The notes beneath the pieces were generated by a model. The model saw only the letters and a program-made list of their open reading frames with translations, searched no databases and was not told the DNA's origin. Below, piece by piece: positions 17,141 to 26,058 of a DNA stretch of 51,360 nt. Numbering within the stretch: the stretch's first letter is position 1; every line of letters begins with the position of its first letter. The DNA is taken from the NCBI GenBank assembly GCA_027081115.1, contig JALWLD010000050.1, forward strand, positions 1 to 51,360, written 5' to 3'. Made by a program: the position numbers and the translations under genes. Source of the stretch: Sulfurovum sp. (GTDB lineage Bacteria; Campylobacterota; Campylobacteria; Campylobacterales; Sulfurovaceae).

Positions 17141-20100
17141 TTATCCTCTATGTGTTTTAACGAGTTTTTCTATCTCATCTCTAGAATTTGCGGATGTGAT
17201 TATAGCGAGATTTGAGTAGGTTGTACTTAGTGACTCATCTACAAGATCAGTATCTGCAATAAGAATATCATATTGACCCGTTGCCAATTCATCATTGAGT
17301 TGGTCTGTGTTCTCAAGGCTTACATAGTCTAAATCAAGGTTATCTAAAACTTTTGATAGTACTCTTCTTTCTATAAGGAATTTTTTGGCGATCAATATTT
17401 TTTCTGCCTTTTCTTCCGGTATATCAATGCTTATGTCACTATTATCATCTATTTCTAACGCTATAGGTTCATCGGCAAGCTTAGTTGGTGTAGGAGTTTC
17501 TACTTCAACAGCAGCTTCTACTTGATTAGTATCAGAATTTTCTTTTTTAGCTTTAGCTTCTTCATCTGAAATTGCTTTATCTGACAAGAATTTATTGAGG
17601 ATATAGAGTAACTCGGATGTCTCAATAGGTTTTGTAATGTACTCGTCCATTCCTTCACTCATAAATCGTTCTCTGTCCCCTTTAAGTGCATTGGCTGTCA
17701 ATGCGACAATAGGTACATGAGGTACTTCTTCATCCTCTTCATAGTCTAAGATTTCGTGTGTTGCTTCAATACCATCCATTACTGGCATTTGAATGTCCAT
17801 AAAGATCAGGTCAAAGTCATTATTTCTTCGTTTTTCAAAGGACTCAAGTCCATTGTTTGCAATATCAACGGTAATACCATGTTCTTCAAGAATACGTGTG
17901 ATAAGCTTCTGGTTAATGATATTGTCTTCTGTAACTAGTATTCTTGCATCAAACTTTGTTGCAGTTGCTTTAACTGACTCTTCAATTATTTGTGGTGTCG
18001 TTGTAGCACTCTTGGAGAGAATATTTTTAAGTTTTGTAAGTGTGATAGGTTTATAGATGACATTTTCTTGGTCAATACCAAACTCTTCAATTTTTGCACG
18101 GCTGGTTACATTGGCAATAATGACAAGTTTAGATTTATCTATATTCGCCAAGGCATCCATAATATTTTGTCTTGCCTTATCGATATCAATCCAGTAGTTT
18201 TTACATACATCATGGTCATTCAATTCTTTGAGTTCACCTACAGATTCAAAATGTTTGACAGCAGGACCAAAATACTCAAAGTACTTCTCTAGGTAAGAAT
18301 CAAGTTTTGTTGGAATATCTTGCTCATACTTACCAATAGTAATGTCAGTAAAGGCATGGGTATAGTTTGCCTCTGTTGATGTTACTTCTTCAAGTGGAAT
18401 GGTAAAGTAGAAGGTTGTTCCATGGTCTTTTGCCGACTCAAGTTCAAGCTCTCCACCCATAAGTTCAACAAACTGGCTTGAAATAGTAAGACCAAGACCT
18501 GTACCCCCATATTTTCTTGTAACCGATACATCTGCTTGGGAAAAGGCATCAAAGATGCGAGACTGCTGATCTTTTGACATACCAATACCATTATCTTGTA
18601 TGGAGAATTTAAGAAGATTGTCATTCTCTGCTACTTTCTCAATAACAACGTTGATCTCTCCACCATACGAAGTAAACTTAATTGCATTAGAGAGGAGGTT
18701 AATAAGAATCTCTTTGATCTTAGTTGGATCCCCTTTAAGCTTGTTGGAGATGGTAGGATCCATATAGAAATTAAGATCAATGTTTTTCTCTGCTGCTCCT
18801 ACAGAATAAGTCTCAACTGCAGACTCAAATTCTTCTGCTGCATCAAATACAATATTCTCAATCTCAATTTTGTTACTTTCTATTTTAGAAAGGTCAAGAA
18901 TGTTGTTGATAATACTAAGTAGATTTTCCGAACTTTTGTCAATAATAGAGAGGAATTCTTCCTGCTCTCCTGTAAGTTCTGTACTTCTGAGAATTTCTGT
19001 AAATCCAACAATACCGTTAAGTGGTGTACGAATCTCATGTGACATGTTGGCGAGGAAAAGAGATTTTGCTTCATTGGCCTGTAGGGCTGTAAGTTTATCT
19101 TCTTTTGCAGTATCCACAAGTGTTTCGAGGAAACGGTAAGCTTCTTTGGTACCTTCATGGGTATCGAGCTCAATGTTTTCAATACTTGCAGTATCTGATG
19201 CAAGATACTGCTCAGAGTTTTTCATATCATCCACAGCTTTGTTCAGTACATCTTCAAGCTCTTTAATGTTTCTTGAAATATCTCTTGTAGTATGGTACCC
19301 AAGGAAAGCAAGAATGAATGAGAGTAAAAGGATAGCAGTTGCAATGGAGAGAAGAAGGATCTGTTCTTCAAGATAGGCATTACTTTTTTCCCAGAGGGCA
19401 GAAGCAGTTGTTACTTCCGCTTTAGAGAGAAGAGAGATTTTTTTTGTCTGCAAGCTAAACCAGTCTATTGCTTCTTCTGCGTAGTCCCCGTTGTCAACAT
19501 CGGTTTGAATAGCAGATGAAGTTTCAGCCAAGTCTTTAAGTAGTTGCTTTGCTTCAGGGTTATTAAAGATCTTCTCTAGTTTATTTCTTAGATCAGGATC
19601 ACTTATCTGTTTGAGGTTGAACCCATTTGCCTTCATTTTGAATTGATCCCATAATGCAATCTCTTCAAAAGACATAGAAGATTTTTTTGTCATGTAGTAG
19701 GCAACAAAACCTCTTTCAAGTCCTGCATTTTCTTTGGCAACAGATAACTGCATTAAAGAGGTGATAAGTGAGGATATCTCAGTATTTAGTACAAAATTGT
19801 TGATGTCCGAAATACGGTCAAGCATTGGTGTGGCTAACTTATTGGTATACCCATCAAAAAATATTTTTTTGAAGTCTTCACTTTGCGTATCTACACTTTT
19901 ACGAATACCAGAAAGACTTTTAAGGTTGTTAAGCAAGGTAGTGTATTTAGCATCATTAATATAATCTACTTCTCCTAAAAGTTTAAGAAGTGCCGGTGCA
20001 AAAGCTGTGTTCTTGTAGACAAGGTTTTGTTTTAATGCAGTTAAGGATTTGTCTGTATTGCCTCTTTGTTTTTTAAGAAGGTCAGCAAACTCTTTTCCCT

Positions 20101-20308
20101 CACTTCCAAGGTAGAGTGCAGTTAACCCCTGTTCTTTACCTAGTTGCACTAGAGACGTACTCAGGCTAGCATTGTTGTTCAAAATTGTTTTTAGTGTATT
20201 GGCTTTTTCATAGTTTACATACGAAGTTACAAAGAAGTAACCTGAAAGTAAAATAAGAAACATAATTGGCACAACACCAACCATTTTTAGTCTATTTCTA
20301 ATAGTCAT
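17141..20308 (-). CDS. NIT-domain hybrid sensor histidine kinase with three receivers
   Basis: 1055-residue inner-membrane kinase. TM1 is at about 9-29 and TM2 at 317-340; between them lies a NIT (nitrate/nitrite-sensing type) domain with [16 protein letters not shown] and [15 protein letters not shown]. The cytoplasmic kinase core is intact: H-box [11 protein letters not shown] (His424), N-box [10 protein letters not shown]1 DNGIGM, G2 GGTGLGL. Then come a receiver-like domain with no acceptor Asp (about 620-740), an intact receiver (VTEDNIINQ; Asp838 in [11 protein letters not shown]), an acidic linker, and a C-terminal degenerate receiver (from about 970). The operon also supplies a PAS protein, an Hpt protein and a receiver, together a complete phosphorelay. 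The ligand is unproven; NIT domains are known for nitrate or nitrite. Confidence 0.85.
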   Translation of the reverse strand: MTIRNRLKMVGVVPIMFLILLSGYFFVTSYVNYEKANTLKTILNNNASLSTSLVQLGKEQGLTALYLGSEGKEFADLLKKQRGNTDKSLTALKQNLVYKNTAFAPALLKLLGEVDYINDAKYTTLLNNLKSLSGIRKSVDTQSEDFKKIFFDGYTNKLATPMLDRISDINNFVLNTEISSLITSLMQLSVAKENAGLERGFVAYYMTKKSSMSFEEIALWDQFKMKANGFNLKQISDPDLRNKLEKIFNNPEAKQLLKDLAETSSAIQTDVDNGDYAEEAIDWFSLQTKKISLLSKAEVTTASALWEKSNAYLEEQILLLSIATAILLLSFILAFLGYHTTRDISRNIKELEDVLNKAVDDMKNSEQYLASDTASIENIELDTHEGTKEAYRFLETLVDTAKEDKLTALQANEAKSLFLANMSHEIRTPLNGIVGFTEILRSTELTGEQEEFLSIIDKSSENLLSIINNILDLSKIESNKIEIENIVFDAAEEFESAVETYSVGAAEKNIDLNFYMDPTISNKLKGDPTKIKEILINLLSNAIKFTSYGGEINVVIEKVAENDNLLKFSIQDNGIGMSKDQQSRIFDAFSQADVSVTRKYGGTGLGLTISSQFVELMGGELELESAKDHGTTFYFTIPLEEVTSTEANYTHAFTDITIGKYEQDIPTKLDSYLEKYFEYFGPAVKHFESVGELKELNDHDVCKNYWIDIDKARQNIMDALANIDKSKLVIIANVTSRAKIEEFGIDQENVIYKPITLTKLKNILSKSATTTPQIIEESVKATATKFDARILVTEDNIINQKLITRILEEHGITVDIANNGLESFEKRRNNDFDLIFMDIQMPVMDGIEATHEILDYEEDEEVPHVPIVALTANALKGDRERFMSEGMDEYITKPIETSELLYILNKFLSDKAISDEEAKAKKENSDTNQVEAAVEVETPTPTKLADEPIALEIDDNSDISIDIPEEKAEKILIAKKFLIERRVLSKVLDNLDLDYVSLENTDQLNDELATGQYDILIADTDLVDESLSTTYSNLAIITSANSRDEIEKLVKTHRG

Positions 20309-20324
20309 ATTTTTACGCTCCTTT

Positions 20325-21605
20325 TTACTTTAGTTTAATATTGATTTGATGTTCAAAAGAGAGGAAGTGACCCCAATACTCTTTAATTAGTTTTTCTAGT
20401 TTGCTACTGTCTTCACAGAACTGGATTTCATATAGCGTATCAGAAAGTGCGTTGATACGGAGGTTACTGGAAGTTCCTTTTAGAAGGTGACCAATTTTTT
20501 GTATGGTTGGCAGATCTCCTAATTCATAGGCTTCAAGCATTTTTTTTGTCTCTACATGTGCCTGTTCGATAAAGTCTACGACAAACTCTTCGATAAGTTC
20601 GACTGGAAGACTGAGGTCATTGGCTGCTTCTTCAAGCTGGAAATCAAAATGTATTGGTTTTACATTGCTAAGATCAATGGTTCCAAAACTCTCTGCTCCG
20701 ATTACCGGGGCTCTCTGTGTAGATATGGTTGTTTCCTCAGGCTCATCTAGTTCTTTTGGAGTACTGGTCGTAAGTCTTGTCAGAGTAGCATAGAGACTTG
20801 TTATATGTGTATTGTCATCATCTTCAATATTGTTTTTGATCTCTTCAACAATAGTGCTGATAATAGGCAGGTGCAATACATTGGAGAGATGAGAAAGTGT
20901 ATTGATTGCATGGGTTCTCTTCTTCTCTTGCGTACTCTTCAGATCTTCTTCAAGTGTTAATGCTGTATCAATATATTCATTTAAGAAGTGTGTATAGTCC
21001 TCTTCAGATATTCCGATTTTCTGGCTGATATTCTGAATATCAATATAAATAGGTGAGTCATCTGTATCTGTTTCAACGCTTGTCTCTTTTTCCTCTGTAT
21101 CCTCAGGTTTTGAAACTTCCATTACTGGAGTCTCTTCATCTTCAATAAGGGTAAAAGGCTTCTCCTCTTCTACAGCAGGTGTTGTAGGTTCTTCTTTAAG
21201 GAAGGATATCTCCTCCTCCTCTTCTTCTACAGTGACTTCATCATCACTGCCAAGATCAAAGGTAATAGGCTCATCATCACTGCCAAGATCAAAGGTAATA
21301 GGCTCATCCTCAATAATGGAAGCAGGTGTTTCTGCTTCTCTCTTGGGTACATCTTCATGTATCTGGTTTACTACAATGAGGGTCATATCTCCTAAGAGTG
21401 TTGAGAGGCTCTTTTGTGTAGTGGTATAATTCTGTGTCTCCCCAGACACAGTGAGGTTTAACTCTTGGGAACCCAGAGTAGCGATCTTCACAGATCCCAG
21501 GGCAATATCTTTATGAAGATCTTCTATTGTGCTTAGGCCAAACAGAGCTAAAAAACTACTGTCAGCCGCAATAATATGATCGCGTTGGTTAACTATATAA
21601 TACAT
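20325..21605 (-). CDS. Hpt-domain phosphotransfer protein with PAS-like start and acidic linker
   Basis: 426-residue cytosolic protein. Residues 1-90 resemble a small PAS-like fold ([18 protein letters not shown]). Residues 100-185 are a strongly acidic low-complexity linker that includes a duplicated [12 protein letters not shown] helical region (190-285) follows, and a C-terminal Hpt domain has its phospho-histidine at about 373 ([14 protein letters not shown]). The likely job is to shuttle phosphate between the hybrid kinase encoded 16 nt downstream and the single receiver that ends the operon. The middle helical region could be a second, degenerate Hpt ([15 protein letters not shown]), but the K-G pair is missing. 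Confidence 0.75.
   Translation of the reverse strand: MYYIVNQRDHIIAADSSFLALFGLSTIEDLHKDIALGSVKIATLGSQELNLTVSGETQNYTTTQKSLSTLLGDMTLIVVNQIHEDVPKREAETPASIIEDEPITFDLGSDDEPITFDLGSDDEVTVEEEEEEISFLKEEPTTPAVEEEKPFTLIEDEETPVMEVSKPEDTEEKETSVETDTDDSPIYIDIQNISQKIGISEEDYTHFLNEYIDTALTLEEDLKSTQEKKRTHAINTLSHLSNVLHLPIISTIVEEIKNNIEDDDNTHITSLYATLTRLTTSTPKELDEPEETTISTQRAPVIGAESFGTIDLSNVKPIHFDFQLEEAANDLSLPVELIEEFVVDFIEQAHVETKKMLEAYELGDLPTIQKIGHLLKGTSSNLRINALSDTLYEIQFCEDSSKLEKLIKEYWGHFLSFEHQINIKLK
21238..21303 (-). repeat. 33-bp perfect tandem duplication
   Basis: Two identical adjacent 33-bp units (21238-21270 and 21271-21303) inside the Hpt gene, coding for an 11-residue acidic unit twice. Identity at DNA level, including third bases, implies a recent duplication by slippage or recombination. 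Confidence 0.95.
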
Positions 21606-21643
21606 GTATGTACAACTCCTTTTAAATTAACTTATGTCGTGTG

Positions 21644-22057
21644 TTATGCGTTTTCTTTACTGACCAGGTCTTGGTATACAGGGATTGTTTCAGAAACTTC
21701 TGTGTCTGTAGCAGGTCTTCTGGCAGCTGTATATCCAGTAATATCTCCATTATTGAAGATAGGTGATATGTGTGAATAGCCCCAGTAGTATCTACCGTCT
21801 TTACGAAGGTTTTTTACGATACCAGTCCACTCTTTTCCAGCTTGTATAGTATCCCATAGCTCTTTGAATGCAGCTTTTGGCATATCTGGATGTCTTATAA
21901 TATTGTGATTTTTCCCGGAAAGTTCACTCTTATCATAGCCAGATATGGCACAAAATCTTCTGTTGGCGTATGTGATAATGCCTTTTAGATCCGTAGAGCT
22001 TACGATAACCCCTTCTTTAAACATATATGCTTCATCTATTGGTTCAGGTCTATACAT
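21644..22057 (-). CDS. Single PAS-domain protein, Aer/CetB-like
   Basis: 137-residue protein that is almost entirely one PAS domain: ISSTDLKGIITYANRRF-type core (VIVSSTDLKGIITYANRRF), SGYDKSEL, then IIRHPDMPKAAFKELWDTI and GYSHISPIF. The NIIRHPDMPKAAF loop is characteristic of Aer-type PAS domains that bind FAD, and of CetB, the energy-taxis PAS protein of Campylobacter. AAGGAG lies 6 nt before the ATG. It heads the phosphorelay operon, so it may bring redox information to the kinase rather than to a CetA receptor; no cetA is in the window. Flavin binding is inferred from the family. Confidence 0.82.
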   Translation of the reverse strand: MYRPEPIDEAYMFKEGVIVSSTDLKGIITYANRRFCAISGYDKSELSGKNHNIIRHPDMPKAAFKELWDTIQAGKEWTGIVKNLRKDGRYYWGYSHISPIFNNGDITGYTAARRPATDTEVSETIPVYQDLVSKENA

Positions 22058-22224
22058 TTAATTCTCCTTCCCTTGTTTAGATGACGTATTTTAAGTATGT
22101 TCGTGCCTCTTAAGGTACATGTTTGTCCAAAACTTAAATATGGTTCACTAAAACTTTATAACAATTAAACTAAAAATAGATTGAAAAATTCACTTTTTTA
22201 GTAAAAAATATTAAATAAGCATGT

Positions 22225-24015
22225 TTATTGAGTATTATTTTTAATAATATTTGAAATTTTTTTATTTGTAACTTTTGATATATCTTCTTCTGAAGCATTT
22301 TCTATGGCTTCAAATGTACCGAAATAATCAATCAATTTTTTGACTGTTGCCTTGCCTATACCTTTCTTATTGAGCAAAGAAATTTGTGTATCTTCTTTTC
22401 TTTTTTTATTCTGATGATAGGTAATAGCATAACGATGTGCTTCATCTCGTTGTCTCTGTATCCAGTGTAAGCGTTTGTCATTGGATTTGAGTTCAATGAT
22501 TCCTTCTTCAGTATAGATAAGGTCTTTTGCTGCACCTTTTGCACGGTGTGCTTTGGCATCAAGTTTCTCTTTGGCTATGGCAATGACATCAAGATTGATT
22601 TTCGCTTCTACTAATAAAGAACATGCAAGATTTAGATTTGCCTGTCCTCCATCTAAAATCCAAAGATCTGGAGCAGGATGTGTTTGAAAGTCTATAATAC
22701 GACGTGAGAGCATCTCTTTCATTTGTCCATACTCGTCTCTTTTCTGTAATGTATATCGTCTATAGCTGCTTTTATCCCACTTCCCTTCTTCCCAGACAAC
22801 CATACCTCCAACAATCGCAACGCCCATCATATGTGAGTTGTCAAAGGTTTCTATACGGTAAGGTATGACGGAAAGATTAAAAAGATCAGCAATTTTTTGT
22901 TCCATGATGGTGTTATGTTTGGTTTTTCTAAGCAGTTCTTCACAATTTTTCTCTGCTAGAGCAATTAGTTTGGCTTTGGGACCTATTTTTGGGGTAAGGA
23001 TTTCAACTTTTTTTGAAAACCGTGTAGAGAGTGTATTTGCGACCTGTGGAGCATCTTCAAAGGGTTGGGCAGTAAGTATCTGTTTTGCAATCTGTGGTGT
23101 ATCAATAGTATAAAACTCAAGTAGGGTCTGCTTATAGGCTTCATTAAGATCAAAGATATGGGTATGCCTGAAGTAGTTATACGAAGAGGAGATGATCTTT
23201 CCGTTACGCATAAAGAGTTTGATGATTACACCGCGTTCATCTCCATTCACAATGGCAAAGATGTCAAGGTCAAGTCCGTTGGCAAGGTCAATATTGGATG
23301 AGATATTAAGTGAGGCAATGGCTTGGATACTGTCTCTTGTCTTACCGGCTTCCTCATAGCGTTCCTGTTCAGCCAGTTGCATCATTCTCTCTTCAAGTTG
23401 ACCAATAAGTATTTTACGTTTTACAATGGCTTGTTTGGCTTGTTCAATAATCTGAGCATAGATTTCCGGGGTTACTTTTTTTTCACAGGGTGCCAGGCAT
23501 TTTCCTATTTGGTAAAAGAGACAGGCTTTACCTTCTTGAAGACAGGATTTTTTTTGTACCAAAGGGTAGACTTCGTAAATGCTGTCAAGCAGGGCACGCC
23601 CACCTGTGGGGAAAGGACCGTAATAGGTAATATTTTTACCTTTAATCACCTTTCTTGTCATTTCAAAACGTGGATATGGGTTAGACTCATCAATATAAAT
23701 ATAGGGGTAGGTTTTATCATCACGTAGTAAAATATTGTATTTTGGCTTGAGTTGTTTAATAAGAGAATTTTCCAAAATAAGTGCATCTTCTTCACTCTCT
23801 ACTACGATATATTCAAGTTTTTCGGCTTCATGCAGCATTTTAAGAATGCGTGAACTCTGTGTAGGATTTGGTGTAAAGAAAGGAGAAAAACGCCAGTAGG
23901 ATTTGACACGGTTTTTAAGGCTTTTGGCTTTGCCTACATAGAGCAGTTTATCTTGCGCATCAAAATACTGGTATATCCCCGGAGAAGAGGGAAGCTGTTG
24001 AATACGTTCTTTCAC
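22225..24015 (-). CDS. uvrC: Excinuclease ABC subunit C (UvrC)
   Basis: Nucleotide-excision-repair nuclease that makes both incisions around a lesion located by UvrAB; 596 residues. GIY-YIG domain at 10-90 (SPGIYQYF, LLYVGKAKSLKNRV), cysteine cluster in the middle (SCLQEGKACLFYQIGKCLAPC), UVR motif (about 195-230), RNase H-like domain with ETFDNSHMMG and LWILDGGQANL, and helix-hairpin-helix pair at the end (LLNKKGIGKATVKKLIDYFG). The start is GTG at 24015, overlapping by 4 nt (GTGA) the stop of the upstream DciA-like gene. Confidence 0.96.
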   Translation of the reverse strand: MKERIQQLPSSPGIYQYFDAQDKLLYVGKAKSLKNRVKSYWRFSPFFTPNPTQSSRILKMLHEAEKLEYIVVESEEDALILENSLIKQLKPKYNILLRDDKTYPYIYIDESNPYPRFEMTRKVIKGKNITYYGPFPTGGRALLDSIYEVYPLVQKKSCLQEGKACLFYQIGKCLAPCEKKVTPEIYAQIIEQAKQAIVKRKILIGQLEERMMQLAEQERYEEAGKTRDSIQAIASLNISSNIDLANGLDLDIFAIVNGDERGVIIKLFMRNGKIISSSYNYFRHTHIFDLNEAYKQTLLEFYTIDTPQIAKQILTAQPFEDAPQVANTLSTRFSKKVEILTPKIGPKAKLIALAEKNCEELLRKTKHNTIMEQKIADLFNLSVIPYRIETFDNSHMMGVAIVGGMVVWEEGKWDKSSYRRYTLQKRDEYGQMKEMLSRRIIDFQTHPAPDLWILDGGQANLNLACSLLVEAKINLDVIAIAKEKLDAKAHRAKGAAKDLIYTEEGIIELKSNDKRLHWIQRQRDEAHRYAITYHQNKKRKEDTQISLLNKKGIGKATVKKLIDYFGTFEAIENASEEDISKVTNKKISNIIKNNTQ

Positions 24016-24461
24016 TGTAGTTGATCTTGTATGCTTTTTTTGATGGCTTCAAATTTCTCTTTGAGTGTATCATCTAAGTATTCAATGTTAAAGTTGGCAG
24101 AAGAGAGTTCACTGTAGTAGGGTACTGTGCTTTCCTCTGCTTCCTCTTTTACGATGGAACGGTATTTGCTGTGAAAGATAGCAATTTTACTCGCTTTCAT
24201 CATTTCACACGTTGCATCTAGAGAAGCGAGTTGTTTTAATAAAGATATTAATAAATCTTGATTATAATTGAGTTCCATTTTAAAGCCGGGATGGGTCACA
24301 GCTATAAAAAGTGTATCATTCTTGATGTAAATAAAAGCAACAGCCTTTTGCCACTTTGCACCTAGGAGTGATATATATTTCTTGTAACAACTCTCCTGCT
24401 TTAAATATTTGAACTGAGGTTGGTTAGTAAGATGAGACAAAATCATAGACACTTTTTTCAT
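24012..24461 (-). CDS. DUF721 / DciA-like protein
   Basis: 149-residue protein with the DUF721 core LLGAKWQKAVAFIYIKNDTLFIAVTHPGF, then a leucine-rich helix QDLLISLLKQL. DUF721 proteins include DciA, the ancestral loader of replicative helicase DnaB; Campylobacterota relatives are generally uncharacterised. The frame stays open further upstream, but that text is the antisense of nadB and looks random; ATG 24461 (MKKVSMILSHL) is the natural start. A minus-strand TATAAT lies only 6 nt before it, so the mRNA may be nearly leaderless, or translation may start at Met6. Its 5' end overlaps a divergent small lipoprotein gene. Confidence 0.7.
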   Translation of the reverse strand: MKKVSMILSHLTNQPQFKYLKQESCYKKYISLLGAKWQKAVAFIYIKNDTLFIAVTHPGFKMELNYNQDLLISLLKQLASLDATCEMMKASKIAIFHSKYRSIVKEEAEESTVPYYSELSSANFNIEYLDDTLKEKFEAIKKSIQDQLQ

Positions 24462-24563
24462 GTTTTTATTATAACATCTGTTTGCTGTATGGTACTGGCA
24501 GGCTGTGGGCATAAAACCAATCCGGTCTATGTTCCCCCGACTGATACAACAACTAAAGGATAA
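24432..24563 (+). CDS. Small LptM-like lipoprotein (43 residues)
   Basis: A short gene easily missed. ATG 24432 to TAA 24561 encodes a lipoprotein signal peptide (basic MRQNHRHFFH start, hydrophobic core, lipobox LAGC with Cys25) and an 18-residue mature part starting CGHKTNPVYVPP. The pattern C-G-x-K-x-x-P-x-Y-x-P-P closely resembles LptM (YifL), the small lipoprotein that promotes oxidative maturation of LptD. The gene ends 3 nt before nadB, and the nadB Shine-Dalgarno lies in its last codons, so the two form an operon. Its first 30 nt overlap the divergent DciA-like gene. The Shine-Dalgarno is weak (GTAAG). The lipoprotein call is strong; LptM function is inferred. Confidence 0.7.
   Translation: MRQNHRHFFHVFIITSVCCMVLAGCGHKTNPVYVPPTDTTTKG
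24468..24473 (-). promoter_or_regulatory. -10 box for the DciA-like/uvrC operon
   Basis: Perfect TATAAT on the minus strand, 6 nt before the DciA-like ATG and inside the divergent lipoprotein ORF. It would give a leaderless or near-leaderless mRNA. Confidence 0.35.
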
Positions 24564-24566
24564 GCT

Positions 24567-26018
24567 TTGGAAAAGTATGATGTATTGATCATTGGTGCAG
24601 GAATAGCCGGACTCTACGCAGCGATGCAACTTCCTGCGAGTAAAAAAGTACTGGTTGTCTGTAAAGATATCCCCTGGGAGTGTAATACTTTTTATGCGCA
24701 AGGAGGGATGAGTACTGCACTGAATGTTGCAGATGTGCCTCTGCATGTCTCTGATACTATGGCTGCAGGTGCATTTCATAACAATGAAGAGGCGGTAAAG
24801 ATCATGTCTGAGACCTCTTTAGAGACTACATCAGACATCATCGCCAAGGGAATGTCCTTTGATAAAGATGAAGAGGGGCATATACTTTACACTAAAGAGG
24901 CCGCACACTCTGTTGAGCGTATTATCCATGCTGGCGGAGATGCGACGGGCCGTTATATGCATTATTTTATGATGGTACAGAATAAACATAAGTTGCAAAA
25001 AAATACACTTGTCTATGATCTGCTTATTGAAAATGGCAGATGTTATGGTGTAAAAGCCACGGTCAATTATGAACCTACTACAATCTATGCAGATGATGTG
25101 ATTATCGCTTCAGGCGGGATAGGGTCTCTTTATGAACTCAACACCAATTCACGAACGGTCTCAGCCGATATCCATGGTATTTGTGTAGAAAAAGGAATTG
25201 AGCTGGCAGATATGGAATTTATGCAGTTCCACCCTACTGTTTTTGTCGATACTCCTTATGCCAGAAAGTTATTGTTAACAGAAGCGCTTCGTGGTGAGGG
25301 TGCCCATGTGGTTGATGAAGAGGGACGACGGTTCCTGTTTGATGTAGATCCCCGTGGAGAACTTGCAAGCCGAGATATCGTTGCACGTGGTATTTTTAAA
25401 CATAAGCGTAAGACAGGTCAACAGGCGTATTTAGATTTTTCTATGTTTGAAGAGGAGTGGTTTGAGCATCGTTTCCCCAATATTACACGTACTTTTGGTG
25501 CTCTGGGTTTTAAATTTCCAAAAGATAAAGTACCTGTCTCTCCAGCATTTCATTATGCAAATGGTGGGATTAAATGTGATACAAATGGCTGTATACCAGG
25601 GATGGAAGGGTTATATGTTATAGGCGAAGCGGCAAGAACGGGTGTGCATGGTGCGAACCGTTTAGCTTCTAACTCACTGCTTGAAGGTGTGGTTTTTGCA
25701 AAGAGGGCAGTAGATCATCTTTTAAGCAGAGGACATCAGCAGATAAAAACACCTGAATTTGAGAAGGATTATGGTAATATTCTGCACAAAGAAAATGACA
25801 AGATTTATAAACAAAAATTGCGTCAGGTAATGTGGAATGATATAGGGATCATTAGAACAACAAAAGGTTTACATGAAGCAAAAAACCTTATTTATGATAT
25901 GAAAAATCATGAAATAGGACGCCTGCTTCAACTACGGCTTAACACAGCTTCGGCTATAGTAGATGCGGCATTAGCCCGTACAGAATCTTTGGGATCACAT
26001 TACATGGAAGCAGAGTAG
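24567..26018 (+). CDS. nadB: L-aspartate oxidase NadB
   Basis: FAD enzyme that oxidises L-aspartate to iminoaspartate, the first step of de novo NAD synthesis; 483 residues. FAD-binding VLIIGAGIAGLYAA (5-18), FYAQGGMSTAL, the substrate region EFMQFHPTVF, capping-domain GEGAHVVDEEGRRF, and the signature GANRLASNSLLEGVVFAKRA. The family also contains fumarate reductase and succinate dehydrogenase flavoproteins, but length and the ANRLASNSLLE motif favour NadB. The start is TTG: AAAGGA stands exactly 6 nt upstream and there is no in-frame ATG nearby. A small lipoprotein gene precedes it by 3 nt and nhaD follows after 40 nt. Confidence 0.93.
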   Translation: MEKYDVLIIGAGIAGLYAAMQLPASKKVLVVCKDIPWECNTFYAQGGMSTALNVADVPLHVSDTMAAGAFHNNEEAVKIMSETSLETTSDIIAKGMSFDKDEEGHILYTKEAAHSVERIIHAGGDATGRYMHYFMMVQNKHKLQKNTLVYDLLIENGRCYGVKATVNYEPTTIYADDVIIASGGIGSLYELNTNSRTVSADIHGICVEKGIELADMEFMQFHPTVFVDTPYARKLLLTEALRGEGAHVVDEEGRRFLFDVDPRGELASRDIVARGIFKHKRKTGQQAYLDFSMFEEEWFEHRFPNITRTFGALGFKFPKDKVPVSPAFHYANGGIKCDTNGCIPGMEGLYVIGEAARTGVHGANRLASNSLLEGVVFAKRAVDHLLSRGHQQIKTPEFEKDYGNILHKENDKIYKQKLRQVMWNDIGIIRTTKGLHEAKNLIYDMKNHEIGRLLQLRLNTASAIVDAALARTESLGSHYMEAE

Positions 26019-26058
26019 CTTTCATTTGTATAGCAACATACTACATTTAGGAGAAGAT

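Noticed and set aside
21642..22224. Sigma-54 promoter (GG-N10-GC) before the PAS-Hpt-kinase operon
   Set aside because: A GGCAC occurs, but the -12 GC is absent at the right spacing.
24462..24779. Upstream extension of the DciA-like ORF by about 106 codons
   Set aside because: That part is antisense to nadB and the lipoprotein gene, is rich in Cys/His/Ser without family resemblance, and a natural start exists at 24461.
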